Assembly (NCBI GenBank): GCA_031216445.1
Contig: CM062202.1
Location: forward strand, 19,491,501 to 19,555,500
DNA: 64,000 nt
From: Lateolabrax maculatus
Lineage: Eukaryota; Chordata; Actinopteri; Acropomatiformes; Lateolabracidae
Direction: 5' to 3'
Shown: positions 25,650 to 39,529 of the stretch, piece after piece
How the letters are laid out: each line of letters opens with the position of its first letter
How positions within the stretch are numbered: position 1 is the stretch's first letter
Translations under genes and position numbers: made by a program
Notes under the pieces: model-generated
Told to the model about the DNA's origin: nothing
What the model saw: only the letters and a program-made list of their open reading frames with translations
Databases searched by the model: none

Positions 25650-28600
25650 GGAGCTCTGTAATGCCATCACAGTAGTCTTCAAGTGTCACTATGCCCCTCA
25701 CATGGTGTCTGCAGTTGTATGATGTTGTCCAAGTATGTATTGCAAGTGACAGAGGGACCCAGCTGGTATCACTGGCCCAGACCTCGACCCAGCCACAGCG
25801 CTGGGGTCGGTCCCAGTCAGAGAGGATTGCTCTTTATGCCTGTCTTGCTGATCCAGCTCAGACAGAGGGCACAACCAAGTGTCAGTGGATGGCCCTAAGA
25901 AAGCTGGGGATGGACCAGATAGGGGAACTGGCCTCTCACCCCGATCCCATCTCCACCAAAAACACAACCACACATATACACATACACTCACTGTGAAATA
26001 TTCAAATTGACATTACATAGACACAGTGACCACATTGCAGTATTGAAGCTATACTATTACTTTAGGGATAAATAATAACTTTTCAAAAATGTGTATAAAT
26101 ATTTGATAAATTGTGTATTCACTTCTTTATTTTTTGTCTATTTGCATTGCATTTTGGACCAAAATGTCTTCAAAATGTATAATCAGCAGCTTCACTTCTG
26201 TAATGCTTTGTTGGTGTTGCTGACTGATCTTGACAAACGATTCAGTCAACACTGTGAAGAAAACTGCAGAAAAGAGGATGTTGGGAAGCAAAAACAAGTG
26301 TACTTTGAAGGTAGGGTTACAACACTCTTGGGACAGCCTGCAGATTTCTCATTGTCATCAACATAGACATGCCCTTGATCAAAGGCGCACACTGCCCCCA
26401 TTGTTTGCACCAGTGTAAAGGGGGGAAATACTTCCTGCAGTGCTTCTCAACACTGAGAAATCTATTTGTTTCAATTCCCTTTGAGAGAAACACAGCTGAA
26501 TCAAGTTCTTGTCTGACAAATTAAAATCTGTACAAAGACCAAAGTGCTGTTTAGTACACATTGATTTTGGGCCCTGAACACAGACAAAAGCCATATTTTC
26601 TCACAAAGGTAGTTTTTTCTGTTGTTTCTCATTTGATGGAATACTTTGAACCTATTAACTGTGCTGTTTTGTTCTGCCATAGTAATTACTTGTGAAGCTA
26701 AGCACAGGTTTGAATTTGCATTATAATGTGGAGAGAGCGCGTTTTCGCTCAGCACTACACTTTTAGAGCTCTATGCAAGATTGCAGAGACATTAGCTCGT
26801 AGGCATCGTAGTGCTGTGCTGAACTCAGTCTCGCGCTAAATGACTCTTAATTCAGGGAGCCCTTTTCTCTCTTTGAATACTAGGCAATTAGCATTTGATG
26901 CTAGAGGTGCTATAGATTGTGCTTTGGCATAGCAGTGGGACTGTAGAACCTGTGGAGGAGAGGACGAGTGATGTTAATTTCAGTATGGGGGTGGCCAGTC
27001 GTGGGAGGACAAAGTTGAGATGGCAACCTTTGTTACATATCCAGCTAGTGAGCAATATCAACCATGCACCTGGATTTACCGAGGGCATTACTGGAAGCGA
27101 TGCTCTATCTCTTGTCTCATTTGCACTTTATGCCAAAAGTTCTCTATGTGGGTAGCCTTCAGTATTGTTAATGATGCTGCCCTTCTGCTACATACCAACA
27201 AGTCTGCAGCGCTCCTCAGTGTGGCAGAGAGAGGCAGATAGAGAGATATAAAGACCAAGTAGGGCACTACAGAGCAGCCAGGGTCCCCTGATCATAGAAG
27301 CAGAGCTCATCTTTTAGTCTGGTGGATGATAGGGCCACGTGGCATGGTAGTCAGCCATTCTTTCGAGAGGGTTTAAAAGATTTCTGACACATGCAGCAGC
27401 AGTGACAGAGAGGCCAGACCTGTGAGTGGGCTGATGTTTTATATGTGTTTATGCTTCAGAGATATAAGTATAGATCCATATATTCAGCTTTTGTGTGTCT
27501 GAGGTAAGGGAGACAAAAGATAAAGTCAGAGTTCCTTATACTGCGTTTTCCATCTTCTCCTTAAGACACAGTGCTCTGCCATCAGTCATCTATTTGCTCC
27601 ACTGTCACACAGGCATATGTTAGAGTTGTCCTGTCATGTTGCATTTCATGAACTTTAAGATGCCCCTGACCTGCTTTATGTCGCCAGAGGGTGAGGAAGC
27701 TGCGGGGTGGGGTGATGGGATGCAGGCTGGTGTGCCATGTCCCAGCATGAATCTCTAGGGTAAGGTATTAGTAAGTGCACATGTGACATGCAGTCATGTT
27801 AATACTTACATGTTGCTATTTATTTCTTTATTTCTTTGCTGTCATACCATGCTCCCCCAGCATGCTCTGGTTCAGTTTCCCAACTCTCACTCCAGCCGTG
27901 TGACTTAATCAGTCTGACAGACTCTGGGTGCCTGGGGAAAGTCTCTCTCTCTCCGCAGTCCCCTTTCTCCTCAAGTTTACGCTCTCTGTGACAAACTCGT
28001 TCTGGCACCTTTTTCGAAATGCAGTGCTCTCTGTTGGACGGCCCTCTGTGGTCTCTTCACACTCACATACAAGCATACACACAAAGACTGGAGTGCACAA
28101 ATTCTGTAGAGTACATGCCGCACACAGGGCATGCATAGACGCACACAGGTACATGCAGGAACACACACAAACATGAAAATATGTGAAGACATAAATACAC
28201 TCAAAATGTTGCTGAAAAGCAGGACATACTGTATCCCCAGGCACACATATTATGCCTCACACCCCTCTCTCCTAGTTACCCTCCTCATTCCACTTTAGGT
28301 GCTTACTCAAACAGCTCGCATGCATAAAGAGGAAGCAGCTCTGTTTATTGGTTTATTGTTGTTGAGTGACATCCTCAATTAGTTTTCATCTGAGTCTCGT
28401 GGTGTCTGACCTCTTGAGTTGATTTTCAGAGCTCATTATAAAAGCAATGGGATTCTACATCCATGGTGCTGGCTAACCTTGGCTCAGGTTCAGTACATTC
28501 TGGCTAACAAAGTGGGCTGGAGAAAACTTCAGCCTGTGGTTAAGGACCTCCCCGCAGGGCTCAGATGCTTCACTATTTAATTCAGCAACACAACAGCACC

Positions 28601-28835
28601 CCCGTGGCATCTTCAACCACTCCACTTAAACTGAAAACTAAAAAAGATTTTTATTTTCTGGGAAAGCCAAATGGCAATCTCACTACCTCAGTCTTTTATC
28701 TTTTGGGACCTGACAGAAAGCCTTTTCTAAATGGCCCGGATATCATTACTAACAAAAATGAGGATAGCTTTTTAAAAATTAAAACTAATTTTAATGTCAG
28801 TAGTACAATGTAATGAATTTCATGTCTTTCTAAAT
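25650..28835. other. Gene-free DNA with small inverted repeats
   Basis: GAGCG/CGCTC (26735-26750) and AGCACTAC/GTAGTGCT (26751-26758 and 26808-26815) form two small nested stem candidates around 26.73-26.82 kb. Frames near 25.7-26.0 and 27.9-28.25 kb are anonymous and CA-rich in part. No gene is recognised. Confidence 0.4.
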
Positions 28836-28838
28836 TAA

Positions 28839-28899
28839 ATCTATCTATCTCTCCATCTATCCATCTATCTATCCATCCATCCATCCATCCATCCATCCA
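28839..28899 (+). repeat. (ATCT)n/(ATCC)n compound microsatellite
   Basis: CTAT units merge into seven CCAT units. Open frames here read Met/Asp/Trp/Ile repeats and are artefacts of the tetranucleotide. Confidence 0.95.
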
Positions 28900-29689
28900 A
28901 ATAAGAGAGACAGGGACATATAACAACAGAAAAGGAAAACAAAAGCACAGGAAGCCCAGAAAAAAAGATTTTCACTCACATAAGTGCCAGATAGAAAAAG
29001 AAAGTTGGACAGGATAGAGTAAAACCTCTGTGATTGACCTTAACTCTCCATGGAGCAGAATTATAAAAAAAAACTCACATAGGACTGCTTCAATTAGCTT
29101 TAGCTGTATTTTATCAAATGGATATGACTCAGCCACCCCTCAGGCTCGGATCCCTGTCTTTTCTCAGAGGCAGTATGTTCACTTTGCCGAGCTGGAAGCT
29201 TTCATTCTTTTAAATTTAGTTTAACGACATTTACTGTGCACCTGGCAGTTCATGTTCTGGCCGTTTTGTTTAACATTTAGGGTGCTATTTTTGCAACTTA
29301 CATTTTGGCTGATTGTACTTCCTTTTGCATTTGTCTTATTTCTTTCCCCCAAGACCAAGTCACAAAGTTGGAGTGGTCCATTTGGACCCTGTCTCACCTG
29401 CCTTTCTTTCAAGGGTCTCAAGATGGACAGCATTCATACTGATAGCACCTGACAAACGTTTCCCCTGACATACCATTTCACCTTCCCATCTCTTGTCGTT
29501 CTCTTCCACATGCCTAAGCATTTTAATGACATAGGCTTCGAGGCTTTCTCTGGCCTGGTTGAATTGATGGAGCAAGGGTGCTACACAGCAGAACAATCTG
29601 CAGACTTCTTTTTATGGAAGGCAAAACAAGGAGAGAGGGAGGAGAAAAGCAATGAAGGGGGAAGATTTTATGAAGTAAGATAAGGGACA

Positions 29690-30660
29690 TGTGTTAGGTC
29701 TGCTCATGGATTCTCTCATTATTCTCTGTTTCCAACAGAAGCAATGATGAGAACAAAACATTTCCTACCTCTCAAAGTGGCAATTTGTCCATTTAATGCC
29801 TGTGTTATGCGGGCCTGACATCCTTTCATCCACCCTCTCTGCGCTAATTTAATTCTTTTTTCCTTATATTTCTTGGCTGATAATTCTCACTTTATTTCCA
29901 TTAAGCTTTGTTTGTTCACAGTGATCTGTTGCTGTAATTTATTAGAGCTGTCAGCTTAAATGATGTGGCATGCCGACATGGCCCAGCAAATAGCGGCTCC
30001 CCCCTTCCTCTTCTCCTTTTATGGAAAGTTGCCCTAGTTACATACAGGGAGGAAGAGGGAGACATTACAATTAAGGTGGCGACATCGACCCCCTGGTGGC
30101 AATGCTCAGGGACCAGATGTCCTGTCAGAGAGATGCCGGCCCTCACCTCCAGGGAGCTCTGGGTTGAAATCTGGTTCATGTCTCTGTGGGGGAACACTAC
30201 TGCTCCTGTTCCATCATTAATTCAAGGATAACAGATTCTGGGTGTATGAGTTTTTTTTCATTGTGGGCTGCTCAACAACAAAACTTGCTAATTCAGTCAT
30301 TTGTTCGTCTGCTTTCTTTTAAATTCACTCCCTGTTCCGCTTTCTTCAAGCTTACGGTCCGGATCCTTGTTGTTCAAATCAACCTGATGCATGTCATGCA
30401 TTAGCAGCCCAACAATACCAGAATCTTCAAAGCATGATAACCACTTGCATATTGACAAAGAAGAAGGCAATAATGGCTCTTGGCAATAAAGGGAGATGAA
30501 TCACATTAGACAACGTTTCAATAGCAGCATCATCATGTCTCTGAGATTCATTCTGCACTACCTGTTGAGGCCCATTCATGCATCAACACATTTGTGGTTT
30601 GTCACCTCATTAACGATGGAACGAATTAGCAAGATTTTTCAGAAAAAAGCAAATACTCTG
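29690..30660. promoter_or_regulatory. Candidate conserved non-coding region with CTCF-like site
   Basis: About 1 kb free of simple repeats, with a more even base composition than the flanks and many AT-hook or homeodomain words (CTAATTTAATTC, TCATTAATTC, CTCATTAACG). It contains the CTCF-like motif at 30.09 kb. Open frames on both strands around 29.9-30.2 kb have no known domain. The style resembles the conserved non-coding DNA found in deserts around vertebrate developmental genes. This is inference only. Confidence 0.25.
30088..30101 (-). promoter_or_regulatory. CTCF-like motif
   Basis: Plus strand ACCCCCTGGTGGCA; on the minus strand CCACCAGGGGGTCG matches the CCASYAGRKGGCRS core at 12 of 14 positions, including the invariant CCACCAGGGGG part. 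It is the strongest-looking of the three candidate sites by core sequence. Confidence 0.4.
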
Positions 30661-32860
30661 CTTGGCCTGTTAAATGACTTTCTGTGCTCACATTTCTTCA
30701 GGTTCAGGATGTTAGACAGATGCCTGACTATCAGTGCTGTATAAAGTACGTGTCATTTCCCTCACAGGAGGGCTTAGAGGAAATGCGATCACAAAGAGAC
30801 CCCACAATCTTCACTTTTTTCATTCCCAAGCCCTGGATACTGTCCTGTTCTCCTTTTGTACAAGCCGGCTGCTGGTTTTTGAGATGAAAGACACTTGTTT
30901 GGCAGCCTTCAAAGAGGCACAGAACTCTGAAAGTCACTTGTATTGCAGAGTCGTTCATTCTCCATTTTATATCCAATATGGAGGTGATGATCAAAAGGAT
31001 CAGGACGGAGGGAGAAGCTAAAAGATGTCTGCTTTGGAGTAAACAACAACAATACCAATCCCCAGACCCACACAAGGCTCTCTTTTAAGGATTGTCCTTC
31101 AGCTAATGCCAGAGTGCAGAACTGCATTTCTGTATTTGAAAAATATCTTAGGTACTGATGCATCTGAAGAGTTTCAAGACATAGCCCATTACTTATAGCT
31201 GGTTTTTCTTGCTGTATTAGAAATGAGTTTGGACAGATTTGGTAGTTCTTCACAAAATAAATTAGGTCCAATGCATCACTGTATTTAATTAATCCATTAA
31301 ATTGATTCTACACATCTCAGGGCAAAAGCAGGAGGAAAAATATCAAAGCATTAAGTAGTTAAAGACAGCCTGCAGATGAGGACTGACAGTAGACTCTAAG
31401 CCATTAACTCGCCACTCAATGTGGAGCACATCCATCTGGAGGAGACTCTTTGGGCTGCAGGAGATCCAACATAAATTTATGAGATACCTTATCCGTGTTT
31501 CAAATGAGGCTGTGTTAGAGTTTGTACAGCTGGGTCTTAGCAAATTGCATTTTTTTAATGAAAGTCTTGTTAATAATTCACGCCCATAACCTGGGGAAAG
31601 TTTAGGGGCCATTCACTGGAGTTGATGGGGCAGATGTAGTCACCCTTGAACATCCAACTGTGTGCTGCCACAATCATCTTTAGATGCCCTGCTGCATTTT
31701 TTATGTCCTGCTGTGCTGGTGTCACACAGCATTGGGACAGAGACATTGACTTTTTCCCTACTAGATCATAGTGAAACAGAAGCTAAAAGTCACACAAGGG
31801 TATTTCAATTAAAAATAATAATATAAATGTATTACGTTACTCTACTACTCTGGTGAAAACAGGCAGCACAGTGTCTTTTGAAAAACCATTGAGAAGTGGT
31901 TTGAACCAAAGCTGTTTAGAGTAAGATAGGCAAACAATGTGAAGTAATAAAATTAGCATACAACGAAAGTGAGGAATAATCACATTTGTGCTTGTTTGCT
32001 CATATGCACAAATACTCTACTCAGACAACAAATACACTGGCATAAAGGATTAGGGCTGCAAGACGCAGATATGTTTTAATTTGTGACAAGAACGCTCTTC
32101 CTTTTGCGATTTCTTTTCTCCTTTTTCTTTCTTTGTTGTTCTTTCTTCTCCTCTCACTTCCATTCCCGAGTGCTAAATATATTTGTTTACCTTGAAAGGC
32201 ATTGTGTTGTCATTACTATCATCCGTCTACTATTAGATAACATTGCCTTCCAGCAGGGAGAAAATCCTCTAGTCATCCTGAAAAAATGAGAACAGGACTT
32301 CTACCTAAATGCTACTTTGCTCTCCCCCAACAACTCCATGAAATCCTTCAGATGCACTTTCTATTTTCATCTTCTCTCTATTTTCTGTGTGCATCAGTAG
32401 TGACCGTTGCCCTCCACATTCGGCTGAGAAAAATAATTTTACATATAAAGACTTCATATATCACAAACCCAGCCACTGCAGAGATCAGTGCTTTCAGAGA
32501 GACTACAAATCTCGGCAATAACACTGCTACCATTTCCCCCAAAATGCCTCATGGGTATCAGTGATGAAATGGGACCTAAATTGCAGTGAACCTGAGCACT
32601 GAGCCTCTCTAAACTAGATACACCTGTGATGATGACACTGCAGGGTAACCAGGGTGCCAGCAATTGATAGTCCATTTTATAGTAACTATCCACTGGTCCT
32701 ACTTCCTGCTCTTAAAAGAAGATGAGTTGACCATGGTGGACCTGCCTATCCACCATACCCATCTGGCCTAATGTTAGTTCTTTATAGGGCGCCGTCCACT
32801 CATCTGTCATTACATGGGCCTTTCTCTAGTAACATTATCGCTTTAGATAAGGCTTCAATA
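30661..32860. other. Gene-free unique DNA
   Basis: Several overlapping open frames on both strands around 30.7-31.3 kb and 32.1-32.6 kb, none with a recognisable domain. No repeat family was recognised. Confidence 0.4.
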
Positions 32861-32989
32861 AACTGCACATGGCTTTTAGGGTTCTCTCTCTTGCCACTCT
32901 AATCCAATCTCTGATGTGGAGTCTGTTCATCATCGTGCACCGCAGGCCTTTTCTGTGTCCCTGTGCTCTTCGTTGCACAGGAAATAATG

Positions 32990-33023
32990 AATGGCCTTGC
33001 CCTTGGTTCACCCCAAGGCCTTC
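32990..33023. repeat. Inverted repeat (stem-loop candidate)
   Basis: GGCCTTG at 32993-32999 pairs with CAAGGCC at 33014-33020, with an alternative inner pairing CCTTGG/CCAAGG. The loop is about 14 bases. It lies at the start of a repeat-free block. Confidence 0.6.
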
Positions 33024-33089
33024 TGCTTCCTCCTCAACTGTTTGTCTTCAGGTTGTCTCAAATGGGTCTGCATGTGGTATTTTGATTTG

Positions 33090-34160
33090 ATTAAATCAGG
33101 TTTAAAAGGTTAGAGACGGAAGGAGGCATGGGGTTGCCCTGCCCAGTATTGTGAGCCAGTCCTCTGCCATTTAGCATTGGGCAGTGGCCAAAGGAAAGTG
33201 GAAAACGAAAATGACTTCTGTGCTCCTTTGTGATTTGCACTAATGTCCCCCAGGGATTGAGCAATGACCACTGCGAATTCCCCCAGGACGCCAGCCAGAT
33301 TGAAACCCCTGCCAACAGATTTGAAAGGATAGCAAATCATTTAAACTTCCCAATGTGCATTAGCATTTTTTCAGTGCCCGGGCCAGCGTCCACAATATTA
33401 AATTGCACTTGATAAAATAAAATAAAAATCAGAGAGTGCGACAAGAGCTCTTCAACTTCCAAATCAGCAAAGTGAATATTGGAGTGGCCTCTAAGAAATT
33501 AATTATACTTTAATTCACTTTGTTTACTCTATCCACTTGAGGAGCCTGGTTGATAAATACAGGACTTAAGATAGAAGGGGCAACATGGCACTGAAAGGTG
33601 CGGTGTGGCAGAGACCCAGAGGAGTCAAATATATCAAGGGATTGCCTTTAGCTGATCCTGCATGTGATACCGCATTATTATGGAATATAAAAATGGGCCA
33701 CGTATTAAAGTGGGCAGAGTGTATCCCAGCAGTACCATATCACAGCAACACGGCTTACAATCAATACAGCTATTTTCTTCTATTAGGATATATTAATGTC
33801 TGAGAATCAATACAAAACTTTATTTATTGCATGTTGTAGATCATACCAATACTGTTCAGCCCTCAGTGCTCACATACTCCAGGGTTTCTCATCCATTATT
33901 GTGCTCTGGCAGATTGCTCTTTTGGTAATGCAAGTGAGGGTATGGAATATACTGTGTGTGTGTGTGTGTCTTTCACTGCATGTCTTTCTATGTGATGTTT
34001 GTGCCAGATGGAGCATTGCCTCGTAAAGAACTATAATGACACAGAGCCACAGGCCTCACACTGAATTTGTCTGGAGACCAATAAAGGGATTTTTTATCAA
34101 CATGCAAACCAAGCATCCCATGTCAGAGATATCGTAAGACTGGTGTCAAATGCTCATGCA
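33090..34160. promoter_or_regulatory. Candidate conserved non-coding region
   Basis: Repeat-poor stretch, apart from (TG)8 at about 33953-33969, with AT-rich homeodomain words (AAATTAATTATAC, TATATTAATG) set between GC-moderate blocks. Open frames are present on both strands with no domain match. The style suggests regulatory conservation, which is unproven. Confidence 0.2.
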
Positions 34161-34393
34161 TTTCCCTCAACAAGTACACAAATAGTAATGAAGTTGGCAC
34201 AGTGCCAACATTAGTGGTGCTGAAAGAGTTTTTTGTGGGGGAGGGGTGGTATGCAGGGCAGTTTCTGGCTCCTATGCTAACATTGCGATCCACACTAGTG
34301 AATGGCCCTTTCTCCCCAATTGCTTAATTGTCTTAGTGGGACAGGCAGGTGGCTCCAAGCCTCATTTGGCATCTGGTGGGAAAAAAAATAAAA

Positions 34394-34415
34394 ACACACA
34401 CACACACACACACAC
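34394..34415 (+). repeat. (AC)11 microsatellite
   Basis: Uninterrupted AC run after an A-rich stretch. Confidence 0.93.
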
Positions 34416-35128
34416 GTCTACAGAATGTATGGGAGTGTTGGGGGAGGGTGGCACCATTAGACATTTTTCATTCTCAAAGCTGCATATCCCCCCTTGGCAG
34501 ATTTCAAAAGTTTTGGCTTGGATCAAGAGCATGTTTGTGCTGCTATTGTGTCTGATGTGCTTTGCTGAATAAAACATCTTTGGTATCAGTGCCAGATCAA
34601 ATAGCCTTTCAAAAAGCCATGCCTTTCACCATTGGTGTCTGGTACCATAGAGAGAACTGTTTTCCTATCCGGTTATTAAATAGAAGCTACTGAGCTCTTC
34701 CATTTAGCACTGCTGAGCACAATTTAGATGTGTCTAAACTAAAATGGAGGCACACAAGTAGGGAGGTAATGCCAGAGGCACATCACTACGTGACTGTCCC
34801 TCACCATGGTGTTTTACAACTGTTCCCAAGAGTGGACTTTATTATAGTGGAGTCCAGAACACATACAACAGCCTCAAGGTTTGCTTACAAATGGAAGTCC
34901 TGTACATGCTATCTATTTCCATTGTCGTTTTCCAAACATGCACAGCAGCTGTAATGGCAGGCAGAGACACATCCACATTCATCCACAGGTGAGATGATTC
35001 TCCCTCCCCAGATTCTGCTTGTACAAGTTAAAAGGCTGATTTGCATTTATATTGCCATTCAAGGCTTGCAGCTGTAATTGTCGTGGCACAGTAGCAAATG
35101 CATAGACACCACACATACTCATATGCAT

Positions 35129-35132
<4 letters not shown>

Positions 35133-35163
<31 letters not shown>
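35133..35163 (+). repeat. (AC)15 microsatellite
   Basis: Uninterrupted AC run following diverged CATA/CACA units. Confidence 0.95.
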
Positions 35164-35166
<3 letters not shown>

Positions 35167-35169
35167 TAC

Positions 35170-38100
35170 ATGTGAAGATGTGCAGTATGAAAATCTTTTC
35201 CATGAGTCCATTTTTATGAATCTTTGGCGTGAGAATGTTGGGGCAGTGAGAAGCAGAGAAAGAGATGGGGAGAAAACGGGTTACAGGCGAGAGGGGTGAG
35301 TTCATCCAGGTGTAATATTGAGCTGTCCCAGAAACTTCCCGCCAAACACTAGGAAGTCGTTATCAGATCAGCAACCCAATTCTTCAAGTGCCTCCTGTGC
35401 TGAAGCACCACATGCATCTTCCAGGCTCTTTCCTAACACAGCCTTTCACAATCCTGTCGATGCATTGGCTGGCTGATTTACTCGCAAATGTTTCGAGCAA
35501 TAGTGGGACACATGTGACACAGGTTGTAGGACTGTGCTGCGGCAGTGCTTGCACGTGATTTAGTCAAGCTTATAGCTGTACCTAGCTGCGCAGATGGCGC
35601 CATCCTAAAGAAAGATTGGACAGGAAGTTGCAGGCCAGGACAGGCAATTTATACATGAACGTTTTTCACACACAAATTGGTCTGCCCGGCATGGCACACA
35701 GATTTTTGTAGGTCACAAAAGCTCTCTGCGTAGGTTACATGCACATTACTGAACATGCATCAGCCTCTTAGGAGATGTAACAACATACTTAAGTGGCTGT
35801 ATTTCAAAATGAGGTAGGGTGTACATGCACTCAGCATACTATAGGTACAGCGAACCACACTGTCATGCAAGTGACAAGTTTAACCATAACCTTCAAACTG
35901 AAAGCTGAACTGTCCCAGGTGTCAAGTTTAATCATGAAGCATATATTCAATAAATAAATGTGATTAAGTTACAGCATATTGTATTACATACAAAACCTCA
36001 TTTTGTGTCCACTTAATCTTAATTTTTAAGCTGCAATCTGTTACTTTCTGCACATACAAAGTACAGCAGAGATGACGGAGCATGTAGACGCACCTTGGTG
36101 TTCTTGCTACTGTATGCAGTGAAAATGCATTGCCATTGACCAATTAGTTAGTCAGTGGCAAAGCATTTATATAATCCTAACGCTAACCTTCCCAGTTGGC
36201 AGTGACAAGCTTACGGATGTCACACAACAAACTTGATTAAGATTTCTCATTAGCAGAGCATGTAGGGCATATCCACCTGCTTTTAATGTGCTGTTTCACT
36301 ACATTCCACCATACACATGGATATAATAAGGATACATTTATATAAAAACATTACAACCCTAAGCTTAACTATGGATGTGAACCATCCTCCTTGTTGCCAA
36401 AATGCATCCCCGTTGTTAACTTGCCATCCCCCTCTCCATCCCCTAATAGCAGAGAGAGTGCAACAAGCGACAAGCACACTCAAAACCGAAAGCGACGTTG
36501 AATGCGACATTGTCTTTTTCGGCACATGGACATGAAAAAATCTCAACTTCAAGTCCACAGGTGGGGGATGGGGGCGGTGGTACTGCTCCATGGTGCTCCA
36601 ACTGGGTCTTCGAGGGGGACATCCCCCCAGTCAATTAACAAATCGCCTACTGACTGTACCAACACAAATATAATTCAGAAAATGAATAGGAAATAACTGA
36701 GGATAAGATGTTATTTGCATAACGGCAATGAAAAACATACTTTTTCTCACCACTGTTTTGTTCACACATTTGACATTTTCACCAGCATAACCTTGACACC
36801 TGTTTCCTTGACTGATGTGTCATACTCAGTGGTGTCATCCATGTACAGTAAATGAAGTGAACTGTATTCACAAAAACCCACAAACAACTGCAGAACTCTG
36901 TATTTATGGACTTTTTTGAATATACAGTATAACTCCTGAAACAGGTAAAACTGTATTTGAAAAAAACTGAATCCACTCATCCCTTTGGCAAAGAATTTCA
37001 TTTAGTTAAAAAAAAGGGGGTGGGGGGGTGAAAACGTATGTGTGTGAATTTGTTAAACAAGAGAAAGTAACAAATTCTGTATTGTTACATTGTTTGAACC
37101 CACCTGTGTTCTAAAAGAAATCACAGATCCCAGTAGCAAGCTAAAGAAATTTGATGTATCAAAACCTGAGCTAGAGACAGGATTAGCAGAGGAAAGACAC
37201 AGCTGAGCTAAAAGCACCAACATTTTTCTTATAGTGCCGCTGTGCCAATGCTTTGTCCTCTCCAAGGAAAAATAACACAGTATGATCCTCCACTACTCTA
37301 CTTACAGCACCCCCACAACTGAACACACACACACAGCCTTGTTGAGCTTCCTTTAGCGGGAAAAACACAGCCTCTTGCTTCCTGTGCATTAAACTGCAAT
37401 TTAGAAGCCATTAATCCATCCCATAATCTGTCACCAAATAAAATCCTGACTGGGGTTAGAGAGGGCTTCCACATACTTGCCTACATTTTATGGTATTTTT
37501 ACATGGAGCTCTTTTTAAAAAAACATCCAACTCCAACTATGTCTCTTCCTGTCTTCAAAGATAAAGTCTAAGATTGATGGAGATGCAACAATAAAGAGCT
37601 GAATGAAGAAGTGCAGATGCTAACCCTGCATTCACAGGTGACCTCGTGATCACAACAGCATCTGGTTGAATTACTTAACACTGCCGCCCAACAGACATGT
37701 AATCCGGGATAATGCCCTTTTGCTGAGTGCTCCAATCTGGATAAATTCATCCCCGAGGAATGAGATCCAGCAGCGGAGTCTCAGAGAGAGAGAGAGGGGA
37801 TGAGGGGCTTGCTTGGGGGTTGATTGGTTGGTACTAAAGCAAACTGTTGGGGCTGGGAAGAGAGTCTTCTAGATGGATAATGAAGCCCAACAGTAAACAG
37901 CTTGATTGTGTTGACTGGCTGACTGACTGACTGCATGAGAGGAAGCAGATCATTGCCTGGTTTTCCAAGAACACTCCATCCTAATCATGTTCCCTTCCCT
38001 GACTGACCTGAATCCTGACGGACTCAAAATGAGACTTTCATCCAAACAGCTGTTAATATCACTGGATATACTGTACTTACTTGCATTCTGCATTTATATT

Positions 38101-39500
38101 TTGGTACTGCCTACAACTGAAACATCTGAGATGTCATCTTACACGAGCACATTATAACTTTAATATTATCTCTATTTTTACTGATTGATGTATTTATTCA
38201 TCAAGTGTTTGAATAGCCGTTACTCGTTGAATAGAACCAACTTCTTCTTTTCTCACAGGTAGTGTGAACCAAAAAGTCTTAACCAAAACTGATTTTTCTT
38301 GGAAATACCATCTCTCGTTAATGCCACAACCACTGCCACACATTGGGACTTACAAGTTCCAGCTGTCCAGCGGCATCCTCTTAGATTATTTATTCATATG
38401 TTTACTTATTACCATAAATATCCAACAGCGCACTTGGCTCAGAGGGATTACAGTGGCCTTAATCTATCGTGGCACAGAAATGAGCAGGGGTCACAGCGGC
38501 TGAGGTGACTTAAGCTGGCTAGCCTTGATGGGACATGCAGCACAAACAAGAAAACAAATTGCATGCCACCAGGCCCCATCATGAACTGATGACATCATCT
38601 GTCACTCACTGTGTTTGCATGGCATGATCCAGACAGGGTTAGCAATACTCAAGCCAACTGTCATGTATGGTGACTTGGTAAGTCATACAAACGGAACAAG
38701 GACACTTCTGCGTTTCTTACCAGGCATATTAATGGTCCCGTACCAGACTCCCATCAGAATACAGACAAAGCTCAAAGCAAATTTATTCTCTATTTTGTGG
38801 TTGTTAGTCTTGTTTCTTGCGTTGAAAATATATCTGCTAAAATGGCAAAGCTTATGACAACATGCAAGAAAAAAAGTATATTGGTTTTAGCATTTTGATA
38901 GAATGGGAATAAATCAATTAATTACCTCTGAATTATTATGGTCATAATCCGTGCATTACACAGCAGTGTGTCTTGCTTACAAATAACTATTCATAATAAT
39001 GAGGCTGAAAATTGGCATTTCTGTTTGAGTAGTATTGTGCAATGTAATTTGCTGTATTTCGTTCTCTTTTCTTCCCTATGAAGAAGTCAGAATGATTTCT
39101 TCGTCTATAAAAAATCCACACATCCAGACATGACATTGGAAAGACATTTAATTATACTTTGCTTGAGAAATATGTATCAAAGCCTGCCGCCCATGAAAAG
39201 CGGATTTAGAGTCGTCAGACAGCAGTTAATAGACAGCAGTAAATGAAATAGGGGCTGTTGGGGGTACTAAGACATGCTTTCCAGGGCTAAGAAACAGCTT
39301 AGTCTGGCTGGGTGCTGAAATCGGGAGTTCTGACACGGGATATATGAAGGGTTTGGAGATAACGAAAGCGATTGGGGGGAGGGAAGGGGCAGGAGATTTT
39401 TAAGAAGGTTGGTATTTTACTCCTGTGCAGCAGCACTGCCCCTAGTGGGCAGATCTTGAGTCAAGGAAAGTCCAGAAAGAATATTTAATTTCCCTAAAAA
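35170..39500. other. Gene-free unique DNA
   Basis: Contains a short G-rich run near 37016-37027, a GACT tetranucleotide patch near 37915-37932 and a direct 14-base duplication at 39217-39244 (AGACAGCAGTTAAT then AGACAGCAGTAAAT). Small anonymous open frames only. Confidence 0.45.
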
Positions 39501-39529
39501 AAGTGGACGAAAAACCCAGTGATTTCCCA

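Noticed and set aside
39430..39450. CTCF-like CTGCCCCTAGTGGGCAG
   Set aside because: One base short in the core spacing compared with the consensus.
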